The notes under the pieces were generated by a model. The model was not told the DNA's origin. It made no database searches and saw only the letters and a program-made list of their open reading frames with translations. This document shows positions 18,056 to 27,558 of a DNA stretch of 64,000 nucleotides, piece after piece. Source of the stretch: Morganella morganii_D. GTDB taxonomy: Bacteria > Pseudomonadota > Gammaproteobacteria > Enterobacterales > Enterobacteriaceae. A program made the translations under genes and the position numbers. Location of the stretch: NCBI GenBank assembly GCA_044772875.1, contig CP173058.1:682001-746000 (forward strand). Reading direction: 5' to 3'. How positions within the stretch are numbered: the first letter of the stretch is position 1; each line of letters starts with the position of its first letter.

Positions 18056-19789
18056 ATGGTGACGGGAGTTAAAAAAGTTGTTCCCATTTCCGCCATGATA
18101 GGAACACTGTTACTGACGCCTGTTTCGTGGGCCTCAACAGCACCGGTAACGCATCTGAGTGAAGCAGATGCCAAAGTGGAAAACCTGAAAGCATTTTCAG
18201 AGTCACCGGAAAGCACAGAAATACAAGCCACAGAGCCGGTGGCCGGTGTTAATGCACTGCCTCTGAGTGATGTCGCAGAAAGTATCCGCCGTGAGGTACC
18301 GGCGGCGATACCATTACTTTATACAGATACACTGACAAACATTTATGCGGAACATCAGCTGAAGCCGCTGTGGACTGATGAAAAAGCACGTCTGTCCCTG
18401 GAAAATCAGCTGGCGGAAGCAGCCCTTGCCGGGTTCCAGCCGCAGTTTACAGCCTGGCTGAATGCCCTGGCGCAGCCGGATCTGTCTCCGCTGGCGCGGG
18501 ATATGATTTTAACGGATGCTGCACTGGGTTATCTCTATTACCTCGACAATGTGAGCACCAAAGGTGATAAATGGCTGTACGGTGCCCGTCCGTTCACGTT
18601 TGCGGCTGTCAGTGCCCCGTCACTGGCGCACCTGAATACGGCGGCACATAACGGTTCTCTGGCGGCATTTACAGACGCGTTGTTACCGGCGAATAAGATG
18701 TATCAGCCGATGCGTAAAGCGATGCTGGCAGAATTGACCGATATTGTACCGTGGCCGGAAATGGTGATTAACCGGACACTGCGTCCGGGGGAAAGCCATG
18801 CGTCAGTCGGGGCACTGCGTGAAATTCTGCACCGTTTTAATCTGATTTCAGCGAATGACATGATGAGCGCCGGTGTGGTTTACGATAAAACGCTGGTGGC
18901 GGCAGTTAAACAGTTTCAGTTACAGCATGGTCTGGAAGCGGATGGTATTATCGGTAAACAGACCCGTGAGTGGCTGAATAAGACACCGCAGATGCGTGCA
19001 GCCATCATGGCGGTGAATATTCAGCGTCTGCGTATCACGCCGGACAATCAACCGACCGCCATTCTGGTGAATATTCCGGATTTTTCACTTTATTTTTATG
19101 TGGATAATAACCTGATCCTGGAATCCAGAACGATTGTCGGCCGTGCGGAGCGCAAAACGCCGATTATGTCCAGCGCCCTGAATAATGTGGTGATCAACCC
19201 GCCGTGGACTATCCCGCCGACCATGAGCCGCCAGGATGTTGTACCGCGCGGCAGAGCAGATCCAGGTTATTTCAGCAGTCGTGGTTACACTATCTATAAC
19301 GGCTGGGGTAACAACGCTTCTGTGGTGGATCCGTACAGTATTGACTGGAGTGTTATCACGCCGTCAAACTTCCCGTACCGGATAACCCAGGCTCCTGGCC
19401 CGTCTAACTCACTGGGACGCTATAAATTCAACATGCCGAACTCAGAGGCGATTTACCTGCACGATACCCCGAACCACAGCCTGTTTAATAAAAATATGCG
19501 GGCTATCAGCTCGGGCTGTGTGCGGGTGAACAAAGCCAAAGACCTCGCGGTAATACTCCTCGGTGATGCGGGCTGGAGCGAAACCCGTGTGGATGGTGCA
19601 CTGAAAGAGGGGAGCACCCGTTATGTCTCTATCCCGAACCGTATCCCGGTTTATCTCTATTATCAGACAGCCTGGGTAAATACGGATAATATCCCGCAGT
19701 ATCGTGCGGATATTTATCGTTATGATGACAGCAGCCTGAAAGGCATTGATAAATTAACGGATATCATACCTTTCCTGATAAAAAGCTGA
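18056..19789 (+). CDS. ldtD: L,D-transpeptidase LdtD (YcbB)
   Basis: The 577-residue periplasmic enzyme forms 3-3 (mDAP-mDAP) peptidoglycan cross-links. A signal peptide occupies about residues 1-24. A scaffold region precedes a peptidoglycan-binding domain (about 255-310, 'AVKQFQLQHGLEADGIIG') and a YkuD catalytic domain (about 340-520) with 'HDTPNHSLF' and the catalytic cysteine in 'ISSGCVRV' near residue 487. An AGAGAGGG ribosome site supports ATG 18056. MepK, which cleaves the same cross-links, is encoded next; the enzymes form an L,D-cross-link cycle. Confidence 0.95.
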   Translation: MVTGVKKVVPISAMIGTLLLTPVSWASTAPVTHLSEADAKVENLKAFSESPESTEIQATEPVAGVNALPLSDVAESIRREVPAAIPLLYTDTLTNIYAEHQLKPLWTDEKARLSLENQLAEAALAGFQPQFTAWLNALAQPDLSPLARDMILTDAALGYLYYLDNVSTKGDKWLYGARPFTFAAVSAPSLAHLNTAAHNGSLAAFTDALLPANKMYQPMRKAMLAELTDIVPWPEMVINRTLRPGESHASVGALREILHRFNLISANDMMSAGVVYDKTLVAAVKQFQLQHGLEADGIIGKQTREWLNKTPQMRAAIMAVNIQRLRITPDNQPTAILVNIPDFSLYFYVDNNLILESRTIVGRAERKTPIMSSALNNVVINPPWTIPPTMSRQDVVPRGRADPGYFSSRGYTIYNGWGNNASVVDPYSIDWSVITPSNFPYRITQAPGPSNSLGRYKFNMPNSEAIYLHDTPNHSLFNKNMRAISSGCVRVNKAKDLAVILLGDAGWSETRVDGALKEGSTRYVSIPNRIPVYLYYQTAWVNTDNIPQYRADIYRYDDSSLKGIDKLTDIIPFLIKS

Positions 19790-19796
19790 ACACATT

Positions 19797-19832
19797 AAGC
19801 CGTTTATTTATTATAAATAAGCGGCTTTTTTC
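19797..19832 (+). terminator. Intrinsic terminator of ldtD
   Basis: A long stem from AAGCCGTTTATTTA to TAAATAAGCGGCTT (one mismatch) is followed by TTTTT. Confidence 0.88.
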
Positions 19833-20255
19833 TTCGGAAATATAATTAAGCAGAAACGGATATTCAGGTAAAAATAATTTACTGTGTAATATGATATTCT
19901 GCCATTCTGTTAAATAACTAAAAATGATTAATTAGATAATATTACAGCATCCGGCAAAGGCTCACCGGATACGGCATCATGTAGTCACACATCTGATGTT
20001 CACAAAAATGCCGTCAGGGTTTACTTTCTGAGGAAAAATGTGTTTTTTTATTTGACTCCGGAGGATTGAATCGGTAAAAAATAGATGGTCAGTTTTGTTT
20101 ATTGTTGTTTTTTTCATATTGACGTTAATTTTGAAATAAATTGACGAAAGTTTACAGAAATAGACAAAACCGATCCGCTGCGGGTCTGAACGGTGAGCAT
20201 AATTATCGCCGTCCGGCCATGTTATATTTAATCAGATAAAGAGTGATTACCGTCA
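19833..20255 (+). promoter_or_regulatory. AT-rich upstream region of mepK
   Basis: This gap of about 420 bases has no gene. A candidate promoter is TTGACT (20052-20057), 17 bases, TAAAAA (20075-20080), which would give a leader of about 170 bases. An imperfect ATCCGG/CCGGAT hairpin lies at 19949-19970. Promoter choice is tentative. Confidence 0.35.
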
Positions 20256-20804
20256 ATGGATATAATTGATAACGACCGCCGTAAATGGCTGGGATTTGGT
20301 GCGGCGGCGCTGGGGCTGGCTTTATTACCGAATCACGCGTTTGCGTCCCTGACCACACCCCGGCCGAAGATTTTACGTTTTGAAAACCTCAATACCGGTG
20401 AATTTTTAAAAGCAGAATTTTTTGACGGTAAACGTTATAACCGCTCTGAACTTGCCCGCCTGAACAAGCTGTTCCGCGATCACCGCAGTAATAAAGTCAA
20501 AACCATTGATCCGCACCTGTTTGACCAGATGTATCTGTTACAGGTGATGATGAGCATTAATAAGCCAATTCAGCTGGTTTCCGGTTACCGCTCACTGGTC
20601 ACCAATAATGAACTGCGCAGAACCACATCCGGCGTAGCGAAGAAAAGCTATCATACCCGCGGCCAGGCGATGGATTTCCGTATACCGGGTATTCAGTTAA
20701 GCCAGGTGCGTAAAGCCGCCCTGAAAATGCGGGCAGGTGGTGTGGGCTATTATCCGTCCAGTAATTTTGTTCATATGGATACAGGACCGGTCAGAACGTG
20801 GTAA
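20256..20804 (+). CDS. mepK: mDAP-mDAP endopeptidase MepK (YcbK)
   Basis: The 182-residue peptidase M15-like (DUF882) enzyme cleaves 3-3 cross-links in peptidoglycan. The N-terminus has a twin-arginine-like signal ('DRRKWLGFG' then a hydrophobic stretch to about residue 31). Metal-binding residues fit the family: His near 133 and Asp near 140 in 'YHTRGQAMDFR', and His near 172 in 'NFVHMDTG'. It matches E. coli YcbK along its whole length. It lies after ldtD and before gloC, the conserved order. Confidence 0.94.
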   Translation: MDIIDNDRRKWLGFGAAALGLALLPNHAFASLTTPRPKILRFENLNTGEFLKAEFFDGKRYNRSELARLNKLFRDHRSNKVKTIDPHLFDQMYLLQVMMSINKPIQLVSGYRSLVTNNELRRTTSGVAKKSYHTRGQAMDFRIPGIQLSQVRKAALKMRAGGVGYYPSSNFVHMDTGPVRTW

Positions 20805-20842
20805 TCTGTTGTTATTACCCGCTTTAACCGGAGTTTTGTACC

Positions 20843-21490
20843 ATGCAATATCATATTATTCCTGTCACCGGCTTTATGCAGAATTGCACCCTGATTTGGT
20901 GTGATGAAACAAAAGCCGCTGCTATTGTCGATCCCGGCGGTGAAGCACCGCGTCTTATCCGTGAAATTGAACAACGTGGCCTGAAACTGGAAAAAATTCT
21001 CCTGACTCACGGTCACTTTGACCATGTCGGCGCAACTGCCGATGTGGCTGAGCACTTTAATGTGCCGGTGGTCGGCCCGCAGAAAGAAGATGCATTCTGG
21101 CTCGACGGGCTGACGCAGCAAAGCCGGATGTTCGGTGTGGAGCCGTGCCGTGCATTTACCCCGGATCAGTGGCTGGAAGATGGCGATAAAGTAACTGTCG
21201 GCAATCTTGAGCTGGATGTACTGCACTGTCCGGGTCATACACCAGGTCACGTCATATTTGTTGATAAGCAGGACAAGCTGATTTCAATGGGCGATGTGCT
21301 GTTCAGAGGGGGCGTAGGCCGCAGTGATTTCCCGCGCGGTAATCATCAGGATCTGATCCGCTCAATTAAAGAAAAAGTGCTGCCGCTGGGGGATGAGTAC
21401 CGTTTTATTCCCGGCCACGGTCCGATGTCCACTCTCGGGGAAGAGCGCCGCACAAATCCGTTCTTACAGGATGAGCAACCGGTCTGGTAA
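20843..21490 (+). CDS. gloC: Hydroxyacylglutathione hydrolase GloC
   Basis: This 215-residue type II glyoxalase (E. coli YcbL) of the metallo-beta-lactamase fold hydrolyses S-lactoylglutathione to lactate in methylglyoxal detoxification. The metal motif 'THGHFDH' is at residues 54-60, with further ligand blocks 'HCPGHTPGH' near 131 and 'FIPGHGP' near 193. mgsA, which makes methylglyoxal, is also encoded in this window (54.4 kb). An intrinsic terminator shared with aspC follows. Confidence 0.93.
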   Translation: MQYHIIPVTGFMQNCTLIWCDETKAAAIVDPGGEAPRLIREIEQRGLKLEKILLTHGHFDHVGATADVAEHFNVPVVGPQKEDAFWLDGLTQQSRMFGVEPCRAFTPDQWLEDGDKVTVGNLELDVLHCPGHTPGHVIFVDKQDKLISMGDVLFRGGVGRSDFPRGNHQDLIRSIKEKVLPLGDEYRFIPGHGPMSTLGEERRTNPFLQDEQPVW

Positions 21491-21510
21491 GCTGAATCAC
21501 GGTAAAAATA

Positions 21511-21540
21511 AAAAATGCCTGACACAGTCAGGCATTTTTT
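21511..21540. terminator. Bidirectional terminator between gloC and aspC
   Basis: The stem AAAAATGCCTGA/TCAGGCATTTTT has A- and T-tracts suited to both convergent genes. Confidence 0.9.
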
Positions 21541-21555
21541 ATGGTCAGCACTGAA

Positions 21556-22746
21556 TTACAGGACTGCGACAATGGCTTCGCACAACGGAACCATATTTTC
21601 CAGGGTCAGACCGGCAACGTTGATGCGGCCGGAGCTGACGGCATACACTGCGTACTCATCACGCAGACGCGCAACCTGCTCTTTGGTCAGACCGCTGAAA
21701 GAGAACATACCGTTCTGGCGGATAATAAAGCTGAAGTCCTGCTTCGCACCTTTTTCCTGTAAAGTATTCACAAAGAGCTGGCGCATACGCTTGATACGCT
21801 CGCGCATGGTGGTCAGTTCCTGGATCCACTCTTCTTTCAGCTCAGGATCAGACAACACTGTCGTCACAACAGCACCACCGTGTGATGGCGGGTTAGAGTA
21901 GTTGGTACGGATGACAATTTTGATCTGACTGAACGCGCGATCAGCGGTATCCGGATCAGCCGCAACCAGAGTGCAGGCACCGACACGCTCGTTGTACATG
22001 CCGAAGTTTTTAGAGTAAGAGCTGGCAACCAGCATCTCAGGGTGAGATTTTGCGAAAATACGCAGCCCCTGAGCATCTTCATCCAGCCCGGCAGCAAAGC
22101 CCTGATAAGCAAAGTCAAAGACCGGCAGCAAGCCTTTTTCTTTTACCAGAACAGATAATTGTGCCCATTGTTCAGCGGTCGGGTCGATACCGGTCGGGTT
22201 ATGGCAGCAGCCGTGCAGCAGGATCACATCGCCCGGCTGTGCCGTTTCCAGGCTTGCCAGCATACCGTCGAAATCAAGTGAATGATTTTCGGCGTCATAG
22301 TAATTGTAAGAGCAGATTTCCAAACCGGCGCCGGCGAAGATACCGTTATGGTTAGGCCAGGTCGGGTTGCTGATCCAGACACGTTTTGCGCTGGTTTGTT
22401 TAGCAATAAAATCAGCGGCGATACGCAGAGCACCCGTGCCGCCCGGTGCCTGTGCGGTACGGGCACGTTTGGCGGTGATGATATCGCTGTTATCACCAAA
22501 CAGCAGTGCCTGAGTCACCGTACCGAATTCAGGGATCCCGGTGATTGGCAGGTAGTTCTTAGTGGTTTCATTATCCAGCAGATACTTTTCCGCTTTTTTA
22601 ACACAGCTCAGTACCGGGGTTTTACCGGTTTCATCTTTATAAACACCAATACCTAAATTGATTTTGTTTTCACGGGGGTCCTGACGGAAGTTGTCAGCCA
22701 GACCTAAGATCGGGTCGGCAGGCGCGGCAGTAATATTCTCAAACAT
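21556..22746 (-). CDS. aspC: Aspartate aminotransferase
   Basis: The 396-residue class I PLP-dependent enzyme interconverts aspartate/2-oxoglutarate and oxaloacetate/glutamate. The PLP lysine lies in 'SYSKNFG' near residue 246, the 'GCCHNPTG' block near 190, and the substrate-binding arginine near the C-terminus in 'SGRINVAG'. The start is the ATG of 'MFENITAAPADPI', identical to E. coli AspC; five upstream in-frame codons are excluded. A 14-base-spaced inverted repeat CTGTAAA/TTTACAG (22816-22843) lies in its promoter region. Confidence 0.97.
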   Translation of the reverse strand: MFENITAAPADPILGLADNFRQDPRENKINLGIGVYKDETGKTPVLSCVKKAEKYLLDNETTKNYLPITGIPEFGTVTQALLFGDNSDIITAKRARTAQAPGGTGALRIAADFIAKQTSAKRVWISNPTWPNHNGIFAGAGLEICSYNYYDAENHSLDFDGMLASLETAQPGDVILLHGCCHNPTGIDPTAEQWAQLSVLVKEKGLLPVFDFAYQGFAAGLDEDAQGLRIFAKSHPEMLVASSYSKNFGMYNERVGACTLVAADPDTADRAFSQIKIVIRTNYSNPPSHGGAVVTTVLSDPELKEEWIQELTTMRERIKRMRQLFVNTLQEKGAKQDFSFIIRQNGMFSFSGLTKEQVARLRDEYAVYAVSSGRINVAGLTLENMVPLCEAIVAVL

Positions 22747-22928
22747 AGTTGTTGATCCCAATAGTATCTGATAGTGCGGATAAGAGGACTGTCACAAGGT
22801 TATCAGGTTAACTCCCTGTAAATCATTTGCCAACTGTTTACAGAAAAAAGACGAAGATCTTGTGAAGTGGGTGACGTCTTGTTGAGGTTTGCATGAAAAT
22901 GCATCACAAAACGCGTTAAACAGATAAC

Positions 22929-22957
22929 AAAAAAACCCACGGCAAGCCGTGGGTTTT
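22929..22957 (-). terminator. Intrinsic terminator of the ompF porin gene
   Basis: On the minus strand AAAACCCACGGC/GCCGTGGGTTTT forms a perfect stem followed by a T-run. Confidence 0.92.
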
Positions 22958-22984
22958 GTATCCGGATTCAGCGTAAAGGCTAAA

Positions 22985-24091
22985 TCAGAACTGGTAGGTC
23001 AGACCTAAACCAACAACGTTATCAACCGGAATACCTGCATCGCGATTGAATTCGTTATCTTTCAGCAGGTTGATTTTATAGTCAACAACTGCGGACATGT
23101 TTTTGTTGAAGTAGTAGTAAGCGCCCAGCTCTACGTATTTAACCAGATCGTGGCTGCCTGCTGTACCGTTTTCCAGGTCTTTACCTTTAGATTGCAGGTA
23201 AGCAATGGATGGACGCAGACCGAAATCGAACTGATACTGTGCAACTAATTCGATGTTCTGAGTTTTGTTTGCAATGTCACCGTTACCGTAGTTAGTCATG
23301 TTACGGGTTTCACCGTACAGAGCGGCCAGGTACAGGTTGTTAGCGTCGTATTTAGCACCAACGTTCCATGCTTCTGCACGTTTACCATTAGCACCGCCGA
23401 TACCCTCTTGCTGTGCAACAGTACGAGCTGAGTTAGAATAACCTGCACCCAGAGTCACGCCCCAGCCCAGATCGTAAGAAGATGATAAACCGTAACCGTC
23501 ACCGTTTGCTGTATCTGCTTCGTTACGAGGCGCGATCGAGTTTTCATCGTTAGCACCCTGATACTGTAAAGCAAAGTTCAGACCATCAACATAACCAAAG
23601 AAATCGCTGTTGCGGTAGGTCAGCAGGTTAGCAGCACGCTGAGTCATATAAACATCAGTCTGTGCCATAGTGTCACCACCGAACAGTGGCAGAACGTCGG
23701 TCCATGCTGCGGTGTCATATACCACACCGTAGTTACGGCCGTAGTCGATTGAACCGAAGTCAGCAAATTTGAAACCAGCATAGGCTAAACGTACTTTATT
23801 GTTGCTGCTGGAGCCGCCTTCAGTACCGTTAGATTTGATTTCGTTTTCGAAACGACCGAAACCGGTCAGTTGGTCAGTGATCTGAGTTTCACCTTTGATG
23901 CCTAAACGAACACGTGAATCATCACCGTCCTGTTTGTTACCGTTGTCATTGGCGTCAGAGAACATGTGACGAACGTCAACTTTACCGTACAGGTCTACTT
24001 TGTTGCCGTCTTTGTTGTAGATTTCAGCTGCGTTTGCTGCACCAGCAACTAACAGAGCCGGGATAACCACTGCAAGAATATTGCGTTTCAT
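22985..24091 (-). CDS. ompF: OmpF/OmpC-type general porin
   Basis: The 368-residue trimeric outer-membrane porin passes small hydrophilic solutes. The signal peptide is about residues 1-22, cut before 'AEIYNKDG'. Sixteen alternating beta-strands end in 'GLGLTYQF' with terminal Phe, the BAM signal. The position between asnS and aspC is the ompF locus. In the constriction loop L3 the usual PEFGGDT is 'PLFGGDT': the acidic residue equivalent to OmpF Glu117 is Leu, while the preceding Asp (Asp113 equivalent) is kept. The start is the ATG with GAGGGTAATAATA upstream; longer in-frame starts are rejected. Confidence 0.95.
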   Translation of the reverse strand: MKRNILAVVIPALLVAGAANAAEIYNKDGNKVDLYGKVDVRHMFSDANDNGNKQDGDDSRVRLGIKGETQITDQLTGFGRFENEIKSNGTEGGSSSNNKVRLAYAGFKFADFGSIDYGRNYGVVYDTAAWTDVLPLFGGDTMAQTDVYMTQRAANLLTYRNSDFFGYVDGLNFALQYQGANDENSIAPRNEADTANGDGYGLSSSYDLGWGVTLGAGYSNSARTVAQQEGIGGANGKRAEAWNVGAKYDANNLYLAALYGETRNMTNYGNGDIANKTQNIELVAQYQFDFGLRPSIAYLQSKGKDLENGTAGSHDLVKYVELGAYYYFNKNMSAVVDYKINLLKDNEFNRDAGIPVDNVVGLGLTYQF

Positions 24092-24210
24092 TATTATTAC
24101 CCTCATTGGTGTTATTCGGACACCTGCCACTGCCAGAAATAGTTCTGAAAAAAATTTGGAACTATTTATGAGAGTTTAGTGTCGTCTGTGTCGGCGATCA
24201 GTGTTCCATT

Positions 24211-24310
24211 GGTAAAATATTTTATCTACCCTGAAAGTGCTACAAAAACGAAGAATCTGTAACAAGTGGCAAAAAAGTATTTCAAAATGTAAATAATTGG
24301 GAACTTTTTG
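24211..24310 (-). promoter_or_regulatory. ompF promoter with OmpR-like AT-rich boxes
   Basis: On the minus strand a TAAAAT -10 candidate lies at 24224-24219 and would give a leader of about 120 bases, close to that of E. coli ompF. Upstream (24241-24310) are TTTACATTTTGAAATAC- and CCACTTGTTACA-like stretches resembling the direct OmpR half-sites of porin promoters. The -35 is poor, as expected for an activated promoter. No experimental footprint is implied. Confidence 0.5.
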
Positions 24311-24331
24311 AACAGTCAGATCATCAGATAT

Positions 24332-24361
24332 AAAAAAAGCCGGCCTGAAGGCCGGCTTTTT
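24332..24361 (-). terminator. Intrinsic terminator of asnS
   Basis: The perfect stem AAAAGCCGGCCT/AGGCCGGCTTTT is followed by a T-run on the minus strand. Confidence 0.92.
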
Positions 24362-24384
24362 ACATTCAATATTTTTGATGGAAA

Positions 24385-25785
24385 TCAGAATGTGGCGCTG
24401 CGCGGGGTTCGCGGGAACGGGATGGTTTCACGGATATTTGAGATACCCGTCACATATGATACCAGACGCTCAAAGCCCAGACCGAAACCGGCGTGCGGCA
24501 CGGTGCCATAGCGGCGCAAATCACGATACCACCAGTAATCTTCTTTGTTCATACCCAGTTCATCAAAGCGGGCATCGAGTCTGTCCAGACGCTCTTCACG
24601 CTGGGAACCCCCGATGATTTCGCCGATTCCCGGTGCCAGGACGTCCATTGCTGCCACGGTTTTGCCATCTTCGTTTTCACGCATATAGAAAGCTTTGATG
24701 GCTTTCGGATAGTTTTTGACTACCACAGGAGCCCTGAAGTGCTCTTCCGCCAGGTAACGCTCGTGCTCAGAGGACATATCCACGCCCCAGTACACGTCGT
24801 TTTCAAAGGTTTTGCCGCAGTTTTCCAGGATTTTGATCGCGTCGGTGTAATCAACCTGTGCGAAATCGGACGTGACAAAACGTTCCAGACGTTCGATTGC
24901 TTCTTTATTAATACGCTCAGCAAAGAATTCGAGGTCGTCGCGGCGTTCTTCCAGAACGGCTTTGAAGACATATTTCAGCATGGCTTCGGCCAGACCGGCG
25001 ATATCATTCAGATTCGCAAAAGCCACTTCCGGCTCGACCATCCAGAATTCCGCCAGGTGGCGGCTGGTGTTGGAGTTTTCCGCACGGAATGTCGGGCCGA
25101 AGGTATAGATTTTGCTCAGCGCAGAGGCATAAGCTTCACCGTTCAGCTGACCGGATACAGTCAGGAACGCTTCCCGGCCGAAAAAGTCTTCACTGAAATC
25201 CACTTCGCCTTTGTCATTACGCGGCAGATTGTGGAAATCCAGGGTGGAAACGCGGAACATCTCACCGGCCCCTTCAGTGTCAGAGGTGGTGATAAGCGGG
25301 GTGGATACCCAGAAGAAACCCTGCTCGTCAAAGAAACGGTGTAATGCCTGGGATAATGTATGACGGACACGGGCAACCGCGCCAATCAGGTTAGTGCGCG
25401 GACGCAGGTGCGCCACTTCACGCAGATATTCGACAGAGTGACGTTTTGCCGCCATCGGGTAGGTATCCGGATCATCAACCATACCGACAACACGAACCTG
25501 TGAAGCATGGATTTCAAAACTTTGTCCCTGACCCGGGGAAGCAACCACTTTCCCGGTGACTTCGACAGAACAGCCCGCTGTTAAGTGAAGCACTTCATCA
25601 TTATAATTAGGTAAATTATTTTCGATGACGGCCTGTACCGGATTAAAGCAGGAACCGTCGTAGACGGCGAGGAATGAGATCCCGGCTTTTGAATCTCTCC
25701 TTGTACGGACCCAACCCTGTACTGTGACTTCGCTGTCAACAGGTACACGGCCTTGCAGTACATCGACCACAGGCGCTATGCTCAT
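24385..25785 (-). CDS. asnS: Asparaginyl-tRNA synthetase
   Basis: The 466-residue class II synthetase charges tRNA-Asn. An N-terminal OB-fold anticodon-binding domain (about residues 18-100) precedes the catalytic domain with motif 2 'FRAENSNTSRHLAEFW' near 219 and motif 3 'GFGLGFERL' near 430. It has the enteric length and the C-terminus 'IPFPRTPRSATF'. It is a single-gene unit with its own terminator. Confidence 0.98.
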   Translation of the reverse strand: MSIAPVVDVLQGRVPVDSEVTVQGWVRTRRDSKAGISFLAVYDGSCFNPVQAVIENNLPNYNDEVLHLTAGCSVEVTGKVVASPGQGQSFEIHASQVRVVGMVDDPDTYPMAAKRHSVEYLREVAHLRPRTNLIGAVARVRHTLSQALHRFFDEQGFFWVSTPLITTSDTEGAGEMFRVSTLDFHNLPRNDKGEVDFSEDFFGREAFLTVSGQLNGEAYASALSKIYTFGPTFRAENSNTSRHLAEFWMVEPEVAFANLNDIAGLAEAMLKYVFKAVLEERRDDLEFFAERINKEAIERLERFVTSDFAQVDYTDAIKILENCGKTFENDVYWGVDMSSEHERYLAEEHFRAPVVVKNYPKAIKAFYMRENEDGKTVAAMDVLAPGIGEIIGGSQREERLDRLDARFDELGMNKEDYWWYRDLRRYGTVPHAGFGLGFERLVSYVTGISNIRETIPFPRTPRSATF

Positions 25786-25948
25786 AGTTGAAACTCTCTC
25801 TTCTTATATATAGGTCTGTTACACGCGTTACCCGCCATCCTCTGAGATGTGAGTAACAGAATAGTCATCAGTTGCCGCCAAACGGGCAATCTCACTATGT
25901 TACTTGCTCACTGTCAGGAAACAAGCAGAAATTGGAGGTTAACAGCCC

Positions 25949-25981
25949 GAAAAACAGAAAAAACAACTGTCTTTTTCTGTT
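25949..25981 (-). terminator. Putative terminator of pncB
   Basis: On the minus strand AACAGAAAAA/TTTTTCTGTT forms a ten-base stem followed by TTTC. The stem is AT-rich, so efficiency is uncertain. Confidence 0.6.
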
Positions 25982-26010
25982 CTCCGGGGGCAACTGTATA
26001 AAAGGAGGGA

Positions 26011-27225
26011 TCAGCAGGCCCGCTGAACGTGGGGAATATCAAATGCACGACGCAGTTTATCGACAAACTCATCATCTTCACAGATGGTTTTGCCGGGACT
26101 GTCAGAGAGCTTGGCGACCGGTTTCCCGTTGCATTCCACCAGTTTGATAACAATATTGAGCGGCTCGACATCCGGGATATTGCAGGTCAGACGGGTGCCG
26201 ATACCGAACACCAGGTTTATCCGGTCACAGAAATGTGCATAAAGCACGAGAGCTTTGCGGAAATCCAGGTTATCTGAAAAGACCAGGGTTTTGCTCATCG
26301 GGTCGATACCCAGCTTTTCATAGTGAGCAATGGCTTTTTCACCCCATTCCACCGGATCCCCGGAATCGTGACGCAGCCCCTGATAGGCCCGGGCAAACGG
26401 GGCATCAAAATCGCGCAGGAAGGCGTCCATGGTGATGCAGTCGGTTAAAGCGACACCGAGCTGCTCCGGATATTCATCAAGCCAGGTCTGGAGGGCAGCG
26501 CGCTGACTGTTAGCCAGCTCCGCGCTTATCTGCTGATGCGCCTGGAACCATTCATGTGCCTGGGTGCCGACCGGCTCCAGATCGAGTTTTTCTGCCAGCA
26601 GATAATTGCTGGTGCCGACCAGGTACGGGAAGTGTTGTTTCAGTTCAGTGACTATCGCCTTCTGAACATCGTAAGAGAAACGGCGGCGGGTACCGAAATC
26701 CATCAGTTTAAAGCGGCTGAGGTCGATCCCTGCCTGCTCCGCATCCTGATAAAAACGTGCCACCAGTTCACGCAGACGGATAACGGCATCTTCCGGCGTT
26801 ACCTGCGGTGATTCATGGCGGTGGACGAGTTCACTGATCAGTGCCAGCAGCGGCACTTCCCACAGGATAACTTCCACCCACGGGCCGCTGATACGGATGG
26901 CCAGCTGGCCGTTGCTGTCACAGCGGATATTTACCTGTGACGGATCAAAGCGGAACTGACGGAACCAGGCGAGATAATCCGCCGAAAAAAACGGCAGGCG
27001 GGTCAGGTAGTTGTACTCGTCATTACTGACTGACAGCTCTGCCATCATTGCCACCCGGCGGCGCAGTTCATCTGCATACTGTCCCAGCCGTTTGTTGCTC
27101 CGGCAGCGGAATTCCGCGACCACAGGAATTGAGCGGTAATGATGGAACACTGCCTGCTGCATGTGCAGCTTATACGCATCGGTATCCAGCAGTGATGTGA
27201 TAATTGGGGTTGCTTCTGAATTCAT
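26011..27225 (-). CDS. pncB: Nicotinate phosphoribosyltransferase
   Basis: The 404-residue enzyme converts nicotinate and PRPP to nicotinate mononucleotide in NAD salvage. The N-terminal 'LLDTDAYKLHMQQAVFHHY' is diagnostic. The histidine autophosphorylated in this family is probably that in 'LRHDSGDPVEWG' near residue 307. The ATG at 27225 is chosen; an upstream in-frame TTG would add nine residues without family support. No NadR-type operator was recognised upstream. Confidence 0.95.
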   Translation of the reverse strand: MNSEATPIITSLLDTDAYKLHMQQAVFHHYRSIPVVAEFRCRSNKRLGQYADELRRRVAMMAELSVSNDEYNYLTRLPFFSADYLAWFRQFRFDPSQVNIRCDSNGQLAIRISGPWVEVILWEVPLLALISELVHRHESPQVTPEDAVIRLRELVARFYQDAEQAGIDLSRFKLMDFGTRRRFSYDVQKAIVTELKQHFPYLVGTSNYLLAEKLDLEPVGTQAHEWFQAHQQISAELANSQRAALQTWLDEYPEQLGVALTDCITMDAFLRDFDAPFARAYQGLRHDSGDPVEWGEKAIAHYEKLGIDPMSKTLVFSDNLDFRKALVLYAHFCDRINLVFGIGTRLTCNIPDVEPLNIVIKLVECNGKPVAKLSDSPGKTICEDDEFVDKLRRAFDIPHVQRAC

Positions 27226-27558
27226 GGCGCTTTCAGCATCCTCACGGAGCAATCAACCTAAACAGGTTATAGCTTACTATTGTCTGTGTATAGTAACACG
27301 TTATTTTCCCTGTGCGTGATGTTCAGCGCGCAATCACATTATTTGTTAACATTTTATTCATATTTGGCCGATGCAGGGACAAACAGGGACACCCGGCAGA
27401 AAGAGAGTTTTTCGGGAAGATCTTTACGGAGAATAGTGTAATATTTATAAACTAATAAATTTCAATTATGAATTGTAGTGTCGAACAAATCCTGATTGAA
27501 CTTTGTTATATCAGTTAATTAAATAATTATTATCCGTATTGTACAGGAACTGAGTGAA
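27226..27558 (+). promoter_or_regulatory. AT-rich divergent region between pncB and the orphan gene
   Basis: About 330 bases hold the promoters of two divergent genes. The right half becomes strongly AT-rich. A candidate promoter for the orphan is TTGAAC (about 27496), 17 bases, TTAAAT. AGGAAC upstream of ATG 27559 is a possible ribosome site. The composition shift begins before the orphan gene, consistent with inserted DNA. Confidence 0.35.

Noticed and set aside
19949..19970. REP-like hairpin ATCCGG/CCGGAT after ldtD
   Set aside because: It resembles enteric REP elements, but only a single weak copy was seen, so a repeat family cannot be supported.
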